Source of the DNA: Apium graveolens
Lineage: Eukaryota; Streptophyta; Magnoliopsida; Apiales; Apiaceae
Length of the DNA: 64,000 nt
Direction of reading: 5' to 3'
Assembly (NCBI RefSeq): GCF_009905375.1
Contig: NC_133652.1
Coordinates: forward strand, 16,294,850 to 16,358,849
The first letter of the stretch is position 1. Each line of letters opens with the position of its first letter. This document shows positions 45,818-57,980 of this stretch, piece by piece. The position numbers and the translations under genes are program-made. Under the pieces are notes generated by a model. That model was not told the origin of the DNA. It searched no databases and was given only the letters and a program-made list of their open reading frames with translations.

Positions 45818-46097
45818 TGGGATTGATACCTTTGAGAAAAGAGAAGTGTGTAAGAGAGATTTAGGTTTGAGAATAAGAATAAGGTGAATAAGGATATATG
45901 GAAGTGTATGTATATATAGATAATGAATAATTAGTTTTGGAATATAAGTGGGAATTGATTATGGGAATAGTGGGGGTAATGGGGTTATTGGAATTGATTT
46001 GGAGGAGGAATTATGATAGTGGAGGGAGGAAATTTCGGCTGGGTGCAAATATTTGTTTTGACTTTTCGTTTTTCTATTTTTTTTCTTCTCCAGGGAG

Positions 46098-46250
46098 TCA
46101 GCGCGGCTGCCCCGCCAGGCAGTACGGGCGCGCCGTGCTACTGTACTTTCAGCGCGGCCTCCCCGCTTTTTGGTGCGGGCGCGCCGTACTACTGGACTTT
46201 CAGCGCGGCCGCCCCGCTTCCTGGCGCGGGTGCGCCGTGCTATTGTAATT
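46098..46250. repeat. GC-rich 51-bp tandem repeat (3 units)
   Basis: Units begin TCAGCGCGGC at 46098, 46149 and 46200, each containing CCCCGC and GGGCGCGCCGT. 51 bp keeps the frame, so the plus strand stays open, but no protein family is recognisable. Related GC-rich sequence (GCGCGCCCGTGCTGA) is in the Athila LTR at 37169-37250. Confidence 0.85.
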
Positions 46251-46617
46251 TTTTTTTCTGATATTTTTTTTTGGTTTTTTGAGTTTTCTTCGATTTTCTT
46301 CTTCCTTTCTGCTTTTCTTAACTACTAATGTACAACAAGCTCGGTTTGCCTCCCAAGAAGCGCTTGGTTTATATCGTTAGCCTAACATAGATTTCCGAGA
46401 TCAAGTTTCCAACAAAACGGCACTAACCACTTCACGGTTTGCCGTATCCCCCCAATAGTAATTGTTAGTCCCAAAGTATCGTAGAAGGGGGGGGGTTGAA
46501 TACGATACCTACAATCTTTTTCGATTCGTTTTAGGTTCTTCGTTAAAAGTACCGAATCAAAAACAATAAAAAATAATTCGAGGAATATATTGTTTTATTA
46601 ATATAAACCTTGAGGTT

Positions 46618-49600
46618 TGTAATAACCCCAAAAATTTTGGACTTTTTGTAACCCTTATGAATAGTGATTTTGCTGATTAAGGAAATTTTTCATGCCACAC
46701 TATAAAGGAGTATTGTTATAGAAATTCTAAGATCTTATTAGTACTTTATATGGGATATAAGTGTATGTAAAGATCGTCAGAATCCAAATTCGAACACTTT
46801 GATTTTTCCCGAAAATCCACCAGATACCGAAAGAATTGAGTATAAGGTAACATGATTAAAAGGATTTAAATTCAAGGATTTTAAGAGAGGATCATAAAAG
46901 GAATATAAAATATTGAGAAAGGTTTAGGGGAACCCAAGTAATAAGATCCCGGATATGATCCCTCGAACGATCACCGAGAACGAGAGTGAAGCGAACCGTA
47001 AAACAAATAAGCGACCAAAGATCAAGCTTATATAAGTAACCAAAGGATTAACCAAATAATTAAGCACTAATCAAAGAGATTAGAGGAGGATGACATCATC
47101 AAACCATAAGGGAAGGACATGTGGCAATGGAATGATGCAAGCAATGACATGTGTGAGTGATGTCATCACTTTATCAAGATATTTGTTCAAAAATCTCCTC
47201 CACCAAGCATTTCTTTCTCATTTCCTAAGGAAAAACAAGCAATCAAAAGCTCTCCCCCATTTCTTTCTTCTTCCATTCGGCCTTTTCAAGAAATGAAGAA
47301 ATAGATTTTCAAAACTCAAGTTCTAGGCCATGGAAAATTACAAGGTTTGTTTCCTTGGATCCTATATTTCATAACTTAGTTATACCATGAGTTTAAGATC
47401 AAGATTCCATGGTTTGCTTAGCTAATCCACTCATCAAAGATGATGATGAATAGTAGTGAATAGTAACTTACTTTGATTTTCTTGATTTTCATGAAAGCTT
47501 AAGGTTGATTAAGCATAGATCAAGGTTCCTAGAGGCTTGTTAGTGACTACCCACTCTCCAAGGAAGGTATAAATTTTTGAACCCTTAGTTTTAAGTTTGG
47601 TTTTCTTGGATGATAATGGTGCTTAGATGAATGGGTTTAGTTTGATGTTGATGGATGTTGGATTTTTTTTGAATTGGTGATGATTTGGTATAGTTTAAAC
47701 TTTGGAAATCGTTAGGTTATAGCCGTCGTAATGCCCGATTTTCTATAAACTGTTTTGTGATTAACTGTTGGACCCGAACACCCACTTCTATAAACTAACC
47801 ACTTCCATGTTTAGATAGGTTATGTTTCAAGCTTCGTTTTGATATGTGGTTCGTTTGAATCCGATGTACGGTTTAGGAGAAACGACCGTTTTAAGTAACG
47901 GCATTTCGCGACCGAACCATTACCCCTCGCCTTACTTTGAAACCTTGGTTAAGGCCCTTAAATGACTAATTGGAGTATGAAACATTTATGTAAAGTGGAT
48001 TAGGCAGTTGATAGGGTACTCTCGAAATAATCTCCTTAAAATTCATAATGGTTAATTTATTAAAAATGGTGGAGCCGAGAGTACTCGAGCGACTTAAGGG
48101 AATCGTTAAGCGCAAAGCAAGTGTTAGAGTCTAATTGGTTAAAGTATAGATTCATAAGCGACTTTGGTTTAATTCCAACTTATATGTTGTTTATAGGTTA
48201 CCAGACTCGTCCCAAGCCATTTGTCACCCCCAGTTGCTCAGGCAAGTTTTCTACCCGTTATACTGTTGTTGTGATGTATATATGTATATGCATTATCTTG
48301 TGATAAGTGCATGATGGTTATTAGCAAATCTTGCGATATATTCGACCATTCTGATATGGTATATATGCATGCTTGTTTCGTAGTCTTGATATCTAATTGT
48401 TGATTCAAATGCTTATAGTTGCATAATACCTATGCTAGAGATAAGCAATAGTTGCGTATACCCTTAGTATAAGGGACCCAAAGGTGAACATTTTCTAAAA
48501 CCGGGAGTCGATGTTTCCGAGTATATTATATATATATTTATATATATACATATTTATATAGTTTTCAAAACTATTAATCGAATAAGTTTTATTCGATAAC
48601 TTTATTTTATTTAACGAATATTAGTTGAATATTCATTCGAGGACTTATGACTCCGTTTATTTTATTTAATGAATATTATTTTGAATATTCATTTGAGGAC
48701 TTATGACTCTGCTTATTTATTAAATAATATTCTTTATTTTATTAAAGAATAATGTTTCGATAATCAAACTTATGTTCGATTATTCAAATAAAGATCGTAC
48801 TTTCGTATAAGTATATCTTTGGTTATTTATTATTCATTTCAAGTATAAGTCATAAAACTTTTACTTCAATTATTTTTATTAGGATTATCCTTATGGGAAT
48901 ATTATTTAAATAATAATATTCAGATATTTTCTAATATATCGGGACTGATTTATTTCATTAAATCAGCTTTACTCCAAACATTCTTAAAATTGTTTTCGAG
49001 TCTTCAAAATGATTTTAAAAGTTAGAGCGGATCCCAAAACTCGTTTTCAGATTTAAGATCTTCCTTTCGAAGGAGACTTGAATATTTGCTCAAAAAAATT
49101 TTAGGGATCCGGCTCTGTGGTGTATTTTATATTCGCAACGAGGTTGCTGTTTTGAGAAAACAATTTGATTACTTGCCCAACGTTCGGGAAGTAAGTCCAT
49201 CTAATTGAGTCGGCATAAGCGACATGCCGGGGTACGGTCTATGAAGGTGTAAGAGGCTGGGTGACAGTCCATCCACGCATGAGTGGCCGGGTAACGGTCT
49301 AGCGCGAGGTCCTAATGCGGCTAGGGTGATGACCGGCGAGGAATTCATCCATCTACAATAGAAAAGGTTACTTATTGGTATCTTTGCCTGATCAGCAAGA
49401 TATCAGGTTTATGCCAAAATTATTTTCTTTCCAAATTCATTGGATATTGCAACTCTGTTCATACTTTACATGACAGAGGTTTTCAGGAAATGTATGAGAG
49501 ATATATATGGATATATATCGGGATTTAATGAAGTATCTCGTAACTTCATTTCTTTTGAATGATATTTCAAAGATTGAATCTATTCAAATCTTATCTTGTA

Positions 49601-50475
49601 TTCTCATCTATGTGATGAACTTTTGAAACTAATTATAACTTGAACTATGGTAGTTTAAGTAGTATTCGGAAAAGATATAAGTATATTGGAGTATTTTGTA
49701 ACTTCATCTTTTCAACTTATATCTGGTTAATGATTATCTAATGCATGACAAAGATTTTCACAAAAATGTTGAGACAAGGTTAAATATATGAGATCACCTT
49801 ACAACGATATTTTTATACAATTATAAACTGGAACTCTGTGTATATTATGCATGGCAGAGGATTTCAAAGATTATGAAAAGTATATATACATACATACTGA
49901 ATATTTTGCGACTTGGTCGCGTTAAGATATCAAACTTGGTTCATTTGTTTTTGACCAAGACTTTCATGAGTACTATGAGAATGCTCACATATTGTAAATC
50001 ATTATACATATTATTTTGGTGGGCCTGTTGCTCACCATTACTTTATTCTTTCATCACACAACAACAGATAGATAAGATGAACATGATCAAGCTCCCAATT
50101 TGTGAGCGGTTAGGAAACGTTCCGCAGTTTTTTATAGGCGTTGATGCCCCTGTAGCTGAAGTAGGAACTACCAATAGGCTAGGTTTTCAAATTTTGATGT
50201 ACCAGACTTATGTATATTTTGTGAATTGTAATAATGGCAAGGAATATGTAAATTATTCAGAAACCCTTTTTAAGGTGAAATGGTTTATAATTGTGGAATA
50301 AAATGACTTGTGTTATTTTTGGTATTCATCTCTGAGACTATAACTTGTGGTGTGTGTGAGTATATTGTGGGGTCACAGTACGCAGTAGTTGGTTGACTGT
50401 TAAGATTAAGTATTGATAAGGGAAATGGAACTCGTGACAACCTGGATCCCCGACCCCGGATTTGGGGGTGTTACA
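46618..50475 (+). repeat. Gypsy-E 5' LTR
   Basis: 3858 bp. Contains TA microsatellite (48527-48560), two 57-bp units (48600-48716) and a block of short GGGTNACGGTC-like repeats (49210-49310). No promoter could be assigned. Confidence 0.95.
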
Positions 50476-50479
50476 GAAA

Positions 50480-50491
50480 TGGTATCAGAGC
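50480..50491 (+). other. Gypsy-E primer binding site (tRNA-iMet)
   Basis: TGGTATCAGAGC four bases inside the 5' LTR. Confidence 0.95.
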
Positions 50492-50659
50492 TAAGCGTTA
50501 TAAACCTCAGAGATGATGTGACGTTAAGATAATAAGTGCACTAAAAAAATAAGAACTCTTGCCAAGTTCATAGTCGGACTACCTAATGCAGTACTGACAG
50601 TTAAAACCCTTATGGGAACCATTATAAATATCGTGATAGAAGCGTAGTTCGTTATCATA

Positions 50660-50870
50660 TATGGTAGCGGGACTCCGAACCCTGAGGTTGAGAAGCGACA
50701 ACGCGATGATGTTTTATTACTAATTGGAGATCGGATTGTGGATCTGATAGAGCGTCCTAACGCAGGACCGGATGATGTTCATATTGAGGATGTAGCGGTT
50801 GAGGATGTTGTCCTAGAAGGGATTGTTGCTAGGGAGGATCCCGTGGAAGATCCTGACAAGAATGAATAAA
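50660..50870 (+). pseudogene. Gypsy-E gag N-terminal fragment
   Basis: An open stretch giving GTPNPEVEKRQRDDVLL and acidic Asp/Val/Glu-rich sequence, ending at TAA near 50868. Position just after the primer site suits the start of gag. Domain assignment is tentative. Confidence 0.4.
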
Positions 50871-50944
50871 GGACCACTGAGGAATTGATGACCATGGTTA
50901 GGGAAACTACCAGAGGTAGGATTGGCCGGTCACTACTGGAGGTT

Positions 50945-51735
50945 CGTTCAAGTTTGTAAACATAGTAGCCCCTTTAACGCGGTTTACTCGTAAGACTGAG
51001 AAGTTCGAATGGACAGAGAAATGCGAGAACAACTTTTAAGAACTGAAGCAAAGGTTGGTGACGTCCCCTATGTTGGCGTTGCCGGATGGAAAATGAGATT
51101 TTGTGAAGTGTAGTGACGCTTCACATGAGGAATTAGGGTGCTTTTTATACAGCACATCAAGGTAATCGCGTACTCGTCAAGATAATTAAGAGAATATAAA
51201 ATTCGATATCCCCACCCATGAGCTTGGGCTCGTGGCAATAGTTTTTCCCTAAAGATTTGAGGCACTACTTGTATGGAGAGAAGTGCGAGATTCATAAACC
51301 ATAGGAGCTCTAGTACATTTTTACGTAGAAAGAGCTCAACATACGCCAGAGGTGGAGGTTAGAGCTAATCAAGAATTATGATTAAGAGATTCTTTATCAT
51401 TCGGGGAAAGCCAATGTGGTGGCTGATGCCCTTAGTAAAAAGGAGAGACTCAAGATGATAATGTCTTTGGGAGAGTTTATAAGAGATTTTGAGAAAATGG
51501 AAATAGAAGTGAAGGTAACCGGAGCCGGTACCGAAAAGCTGTTTAAGATTGCAATACAGTCCGAATTATTGGAAAAGAACATATTGTGCCAGAAAAAGTG
51601 ATGAATGAGGGCAGAGAGCCAACAAATAGATAAGAGATTTATACCGAGAAATATGATAAGGTAATAATGAGGTATTCCTACAGAATTTGGGTTCCAAATG
51701 TTCAAGAACTTAAAGATGAGATCTTAGATGAAAGT
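50945..51735 (+). pseudogene. Gypsy-E RNase H and integrase N-terminus, out of order
   Basis: Reads TRKTEKFEWTEKCENNF (RT-RNase H connection), then decayed RNase H, then HSGKANVVADALSKKERLK (51395-51450), the classic end of Gypsy RNase H. It continues through LEKNILCQKKVMNEG to IWVPNVQELKDEILDES, the integrase zinc-domain approach. Several stops and frameshifts. It lies upstream of the gag core and RT, which is not the normal order. Confidence 0.8.
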
Positions 51736-51879
51736 TAGTTTGAGGAATAAGATTTAGAGCAAACCCTGAACGTGATAGTCAGGGAGGTCGACATCAAGAT
51801 AGAAGGAACCCATAACATAATGAAGTGGAAAATAAGGATTTTTAACGTATAAGATAACCCCGATTGTGGGAGAAGGTTG

Positions 51880-52215
51880 GAACATTTCATACTGAGAAAA
51901 CAGAAGTTGAAGAAGATAGGGAGAATCAGGATGGTACTCCTATTGGGCAATTCATGGACCTGCCTAAACAGAACTTAGACTATTATCCCCAACCACCACC
52001 CTGAGGAAACAATGCGGCGAGAAATTCTTTCAGGACCTTTAAGTCGCTAAGCTCTTAGAGTTCCAAGGAACAAGCTGACCCAGTCGAGGCAAGAGCCTGG
52101 CTAAAGGAAATATAGGAATCATTTGAGATTTTAAATGATGGACGAATCACAAAAGACTGTTTTTGTCACTTACCCTCCTAAGAGAGGGGCCACCCGCTGG
52201 TGAAAGACCAAGAAA
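51880..52215 (+). pseudogene. Gypsy-E gag core fragment
   Basis: Contains QADPVEARAWLKEI followed by a stop and ESFEILNDGRITKDC, matching the retrotransposon gag domain (usual form DPVEAxxWLxxIEKxFE). In-frame stops TGA, TAG, TAG and TAA. Confidence 0.75.
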
Positions 52216-53019
52216 GGCACGGAGCCAGAGGTTAGAATAAACTGATTAAAGTTCAGTCAATTGTTTTCGGGAAAGTAATTCCCAAGGTTATGGAGATAGT
52301 GTAAAAGCTTTAGAGCCAGAACAAAGGCGGACGAGTATGATGAAATATGAATCTAAATTGTAAAAGTTGTCAAGATTCGTTCTGATGACAAGAATCCCAG
52401 AACGATGTGATGTTTGAAGTCAATGATTAGTGGGTTCATGAAATGATTGTAAGAGAAAGGAAAATAAAAAGAAACTGAAGTGGAAAGGAAAATAAAGACA
52501 ATAGAGTTTGAGGAATGATAAGGGAGTTGGGTATGAGGAAACCCAAAAAACTCGTAGCAATAGAAATAGAAAAGTATGTATTCGTCAGGATAAGGGTGAT
52601 TCACCATAAGTTAAAGTTGATGGTTAAAGGCATAAGAGATACATATATTTTATCCCCTGTAAGTTGGGAGGATTCGAGGAAACCTTGAGATAGTTCGAAG
52701 GATAAATAATGAGACACAGATAGACCGAGGAGACAAGAAAGTAAGAAATTAGGAAAATTGGATGAAGAAAGTGACCTTCAAGTATGTGAAGTGTAAGACT
52801 GGTGGCATGATACCCAGAAAGGGAGACGGCCGGTATGAAAGATATCCCAACATTGAGATGACTGTTGAGATAAACAACAAAAGTAAATGAGGAATTATTA
52901 AGAAGAAGTTCACGTTGAACACGACCAATATCTTCCAGAACATCCCTGTTGTCATTACCAAATTAGGAAAGAAAAGCGGGTAAACATTGTTATCTTTTGA
53001 AGGCCATATGGGTTGACCT

Positions 53020-53480
53020 CAGTTTGAATAAGGATGCTATTGTGAAATTGGTATAGACTATCGAGGTGGGAATGATTGAATAAGATAATCTATCAAGAAT
53101 ATATGACTTGATTTATCCATGGAAGGATGCAAGTACCTTTTTAAAGGTGGAATTAAGGATATAACTTCGATAACTTGAGATGAACCCTAGGGGAATGCAT
53201 AAAGGTTGGCATTTCGCCCTTATTAAGGACAGTATGAGTTTTGACAGTATGAATTGGAAATGATTAAGGTAATAACAACCTTAAAGGATCAGTGGAGAAA
53301 TTTTTCAGAAGTATATAGACAATGGTTCTAGTATTAGTAAATGGTATTTTGATATGCCCTGTATCTAGGGAATACAGGAGGAACGATTGAAGGATAACCT
53401 TAGAGGTCTTATAAGGAGAAAGGTAATATTCAAAGTTCTCAAGAATAGAAATTTTGATAAAGGAAATATGACATAATTAT
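53020..53480 (+). pseudogene. Gypsy-E reverse transcriptase remnant
   Basis: Heavily mutated: RIYDLIYPWKDASTFLKVEL corresponds to the usual RIDDLFDQLxGAxxFSKIDL. The later region (53300-53450) corresponds to the DDILIYS-EEH segment with the catalytic DD lost (VNGILICPVSRE-like reading). Non-functional. The flanks 52216-53019 and 53481-55269 are degenerate interior with no confident domain. Confidence 0.6.
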
Positions 53481-55269
53481 AATAATGCCAGGTGGGCACG
53501 TGTTGAACCATAAGAAAGTATAGATCGACCCAATGAAGGTCGAGATTGGTGAAAACATGTAGGACCCAAGATAAGAGACGTCCTAAGTATGATCGAGAGT
53601 CAGTTGTGACAATGTTAACCTTTAAAAGACCGAGGCAATAACTTATGGACAAATGGTGATATTTTTTTTTTCACCAAAGCGTAAGGAAGAACATTTTCAC
53701 GCAAGCAGTGATTGGAAATGAGGTAGAAAATTTAGTTGAAGATCATTTAAAAGACATTGATTGTAAGGAAATTTTACTATTAGGAAAGGCCAAAGAGGTG
53801 GCCGACACTTTGTAAGAGGACAATCATAGGCGCTCGTGCCAGAGGAATATAGTGATAATGGTTGAAGCCGTGAAGGTTGTATTATGGTTTGGAAGATTGA
53901 CATTCCTTCTGATGACTGTGTAATACCCAACCGTAATAGTAGTTTGGTAAAGGTTTAATTTGTGTAATCGCCATGAGCGGGCTATCTAGCTTAGAAGGTT
54001 CTATCTTGAGATAAACCAGGACCATGTTACGAAAGGACTAAATGAACCTTTGAGCTTCATGTCTCCTAATAAAGACATATGGTTAATAATGGTATTAACC
54101 TGCTATCGTTGCTTTTATTGAAACTCTTCTGCAATTTTATCTGCTTCATGTCATATGTACGCCAAGTTCAGGAGTGTTCTTCAGGAATCATGGAATGGTG
54201 ATTATGTTGCCTTCTTAGAAGAATTTGATACGACATGTATGGACTCCGTATGGTTAGCTATTTAGACTTCATGGAAAACGAATGACTACAGTAGGTCAAC
54301 GGTGGACCATAGTAATGCAGGAATGATTCTGCGAGTAATGAGCCGATTACTTACAACCGTGAGAGTTGTATTGGAATGGATGTTGAGATTGAGTGCCACT
54401 AATCGGGTCGTGGTGGTGTATAAATTATCATTGAATAGACTAATTAAGTCAATTATTTACCTATTGAATACTTATTCCTTCTTATCAATAGAGAGTCATA
54501 TTACTATACGAGGAAGGTTGCGGTGCAAGCATAGAATTCTAGTAACGATGATGTCTAGAATGAGATCCCAGATTCGATTTTCGATGTCGAGGGAGTTTCA
54601 AAGGTGATTGTGTATAAGCTCGAGCAAGAGCATGGGTCCATAAAATGATGGACATAATATCAAAAATATTTAGGCATGTGAAATACGATGCTATAATACC
54701 TGATGTTGATATATATACGTATATGTTTTGTTCTCCTATGATAAACCTCTATAGTTCAGAGGTAGATTCCAAGCCAGATATTTTGTGGCAGTATATTTAT
54801 TATATATACAATTCTCTTCAATTCGTTCTTTTCTCTCCTTTTCATTTCATATAAGCTGAGAAGAACAACCCTTCGAGAAGGGGAGGTATTGCCGAATGAC
54901 TATCTATCTGTGTGATAGAAGCCTAGTAGGATACCACATGTTGTTTAATTACTTGTCAAGTACTAAAGGCTGGCCACCTTCTGTACTAACTATGTAATAG
55001 AACAAGTGTTCATGATCATAGTGATCTCTCAACAAATTCCTTTACTTCTATATGATGGATCAAGCTTTCGAAGATAGAAGCAGCTAGAAAGGAGTAGTAT
55101 AAGTATGGTGGTATTCGGAATGGAAACATATTCGTGATACTAAGGTTGACGCGTGTAGTAAAAGGTTATAGAAAGCTAACGAGCAAAAGTGTAACCAGTA
55201 TAGTATTATGAACGGAAGATAGTAGCGATTACGAACTGGAAAAGAATGGGTATTGAGAAACAAAAGCTA

Positions 55270-56025
55270 TCATGCTAGAAGCTATGATGAGAGTCTATAC
55301 AATAGACTTGAAAGAAATTTGGAATGATCACGTAACGCGGATTGAGTTTTCTCACGACAATAGATCGTATGTCAGGTATCGAGATATCGCCTTATGAGAT
55401 CCTTGAGGGGAGACAATGTCGATCTCCCTTTTGTTAGGATAAAGTTGTAGAACGCAAGATGCTCGGACCCGCAGTAGTCCAAAGGACCAAGGATATAATA
55501 GATCTAATCAGAGAACGGCTGGTAGTAGCCCAAGATGGACACACGAGGTATGTTGATTTGACATGAAAAGACAAAGAGTAGGAAGTAGGGGACCTAGTGA
55601 TGTTATAGGTATTCCCTTGGAAAGGATGAATGAGGTTCAAAAAGAAAGGAAAGCTAAGCATACGAATTGTTGGACCCTTTGAGGTATTAAGACGTTTTGG
55701 GAAATTAGCATATGAGCTAGCCCTACCCCCGAACATGTAGCAAGTTCATAACATGTTCCACGTATCAATGTTAAGGAAGTATAATTCGGATGCCAGACAA
55801 ATAGGGACATATGAGCACATAGACATATAACCAGACGTAACCTATATGGAGCAACCAGAAAGGGTTATAGATCGAAAAGGAACAAGTGCTTAGGAGAAGG
55901 GTTATCAAACTAGTCAGAGTTTGGTAGAACCACAATGTGGGAAAATTTACTCGAGAGTTAGAAAGTGCAATGCTAAGAGAGTATCCCTATTCATTTTCTA
56001 TCTGATTCCGGGATGGAATCCTTTT
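55270..56025 (+). pseudogene. Gypsy-E integrase C-terminal half with chromodomain-like end
   Basis: Pieces of integrase in changing frames: VYTIDLKEIWNDHVTRIEF, then pieces matching the GPF-motif region (FEVLRRFGKLAYELALPPN) and HNMFHVSMLRKYNSDAR. The end reads ELESAMLREYPYSF, similar to the chromodomain tail of chromoviruses. Stops and frameshifts throughout. Confidence 0.8.
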
Positions 56026-56038
56026 AAGGAGGGAAGAC

Positions 56039-57947
56039 TGTAATAACCCCAAAAAATTTGGACTTTTTGTAACCCTTATGAATAGTGATTTTGCTGATTA
56101 AGGAAATTTTTCATGCCACACTATATAGGAGTACTGTTATAGAAATTCTAAGATCTTATTAGTACTTTATATGGGATATAAGTGTATGTAAAGATCGTCA
56201 GAATCCAAATTCGAACACTTTGATTTTTCCCGAAAATCCACCAGATACCGAAAGAATTGAGTATAAGGTAACATGATTAAAAGGATTTAAATTCAAGGAT
56301 TTTAAGAGAGGATCATAAAAGGAATATAAAATATTGAGAAAGGTTTAGGGGAACCCAAGTAATAAGATCCCAGATATGATCCCTCGAACGATCACCGAGA
56401 ACGAGAGTGAAGCGAACCGTAAAATAAATAAGCGACCAAGGATCAAGCTTATATAAGTAACCAAAGAATTAACCAAATAATTAAGCACTAATCAAAGAGA
56501 TTAGAGGAGGATGACATCATCAAACCATAAGGGAAGGACATGTGGCAATGGAATGATGCAAGCAATGACATGTGTGAGTGATGTCATCACTTTATCAAGA
56601 TATTTGTTCAAAAATCTCCTCCACCAAGCATTTCTTTCTCATTTCCCAAGTAAAAACAAGCAAGCAAAAGCTCTTCCCCATTTCTTTCTTTTTCCATTCG
56701 GCCTTTTTAAGAAATGAAGAAATAGATTTTCAAAACTCAAGTTCTAGGCCATGGAAAATTACAAGGTTTGTTTCCTTGGATCCTATATTTCATAACTTAG
56801 TTATACCATGAGTTTAAGATCAAGATTCCATGGTTTGCTTAGCTAATCCACTCATCAAATATGATGATGAATAGTAGTGAATAGTAACTTACTTTGATTT
56901 TCTTGATTTTCATGAAAGCCTAAGGTTGATTAAGCATAGATCAAGGTTCCTAGAGGCTTGTTAGTGACTACCCACTCTCCAAGGAAGGTATAAATTCTTG
57001 AACCCTTAGTTTTAAGTTTGGTTTTCTTGGATGATAATGGTGCTTAGATTAATGGGTTTAGTTTGATGTTGATGGATGTTGGATTTTTGTTGAATTGGTG
57101 ATGATTTGGTATAGTTTAAACTTTGGAAATCGTTAGGTTATAGCCGTCGTAATGCCCGATTTTCTATAAACTGTTTTGTGATTAACTGTTGGACCCGAAC
57201 ACCCACTTCTATAAACTAACCACTTCCATTTTTAGATAGGTTATGTTTCAAGCTTCGTTTTGATATGTGGTTCGTTTGAATCCGATGTACGGTTTAGGAG
57301 AAACGACCGTTTTAACTAACGGCGTTTCGCGACCGAACCATTACCCCTCGCCTTACTTTGAAACCTTGGTTAAGGCCCTTAAATGACTAACTGGAGTATG
57401 AAACATTTATGTAAAGTGGATTAGGCAGTTGATAGGGTACTCGCGAAAAAATTGCCTTAAAATTCTTAATGGTTAATTTATTAAAAATGGTGGAACCGAG
57501 GGTACTCGAGCGACTTAAGGGAATCGTTGAGCGCAAAGCGAGTGTTAGAGTCTAATTGGTTAAAGTATAGATTCATAAGCGAATTTGGTTTAATTCCAAC
57601 TTATATGTTGTTTATAGGTTACCAGACTCGTCCCAAACCATTTATCACCCCCAGTTGCTCAGGCAAGTTTTCTACCCGTTATACTGTTGTTGTGATGTAT
57701 ATATGTATATGCATTATCTTGTGATAAGTGCATGATTGTTATTAGCAAATCTTGCGATATATTGGAGCATGTTGATATGGTATATATGCATGCTTGTTTC
57801 GTAGTCTTGATATCTAATTGTTGATTCAAATGCTTATAGTTGCATAATACTTATGCTAGAGATAAGCAGTAGTTGCGTATACCCTTAGTATAGGGGACCC
57901 AAAGGTGAACATTTTCTAAAACCGGGAGTCGATGTTCCCGAGTATAT

Positions 57948-57980
<33 letters not shown>

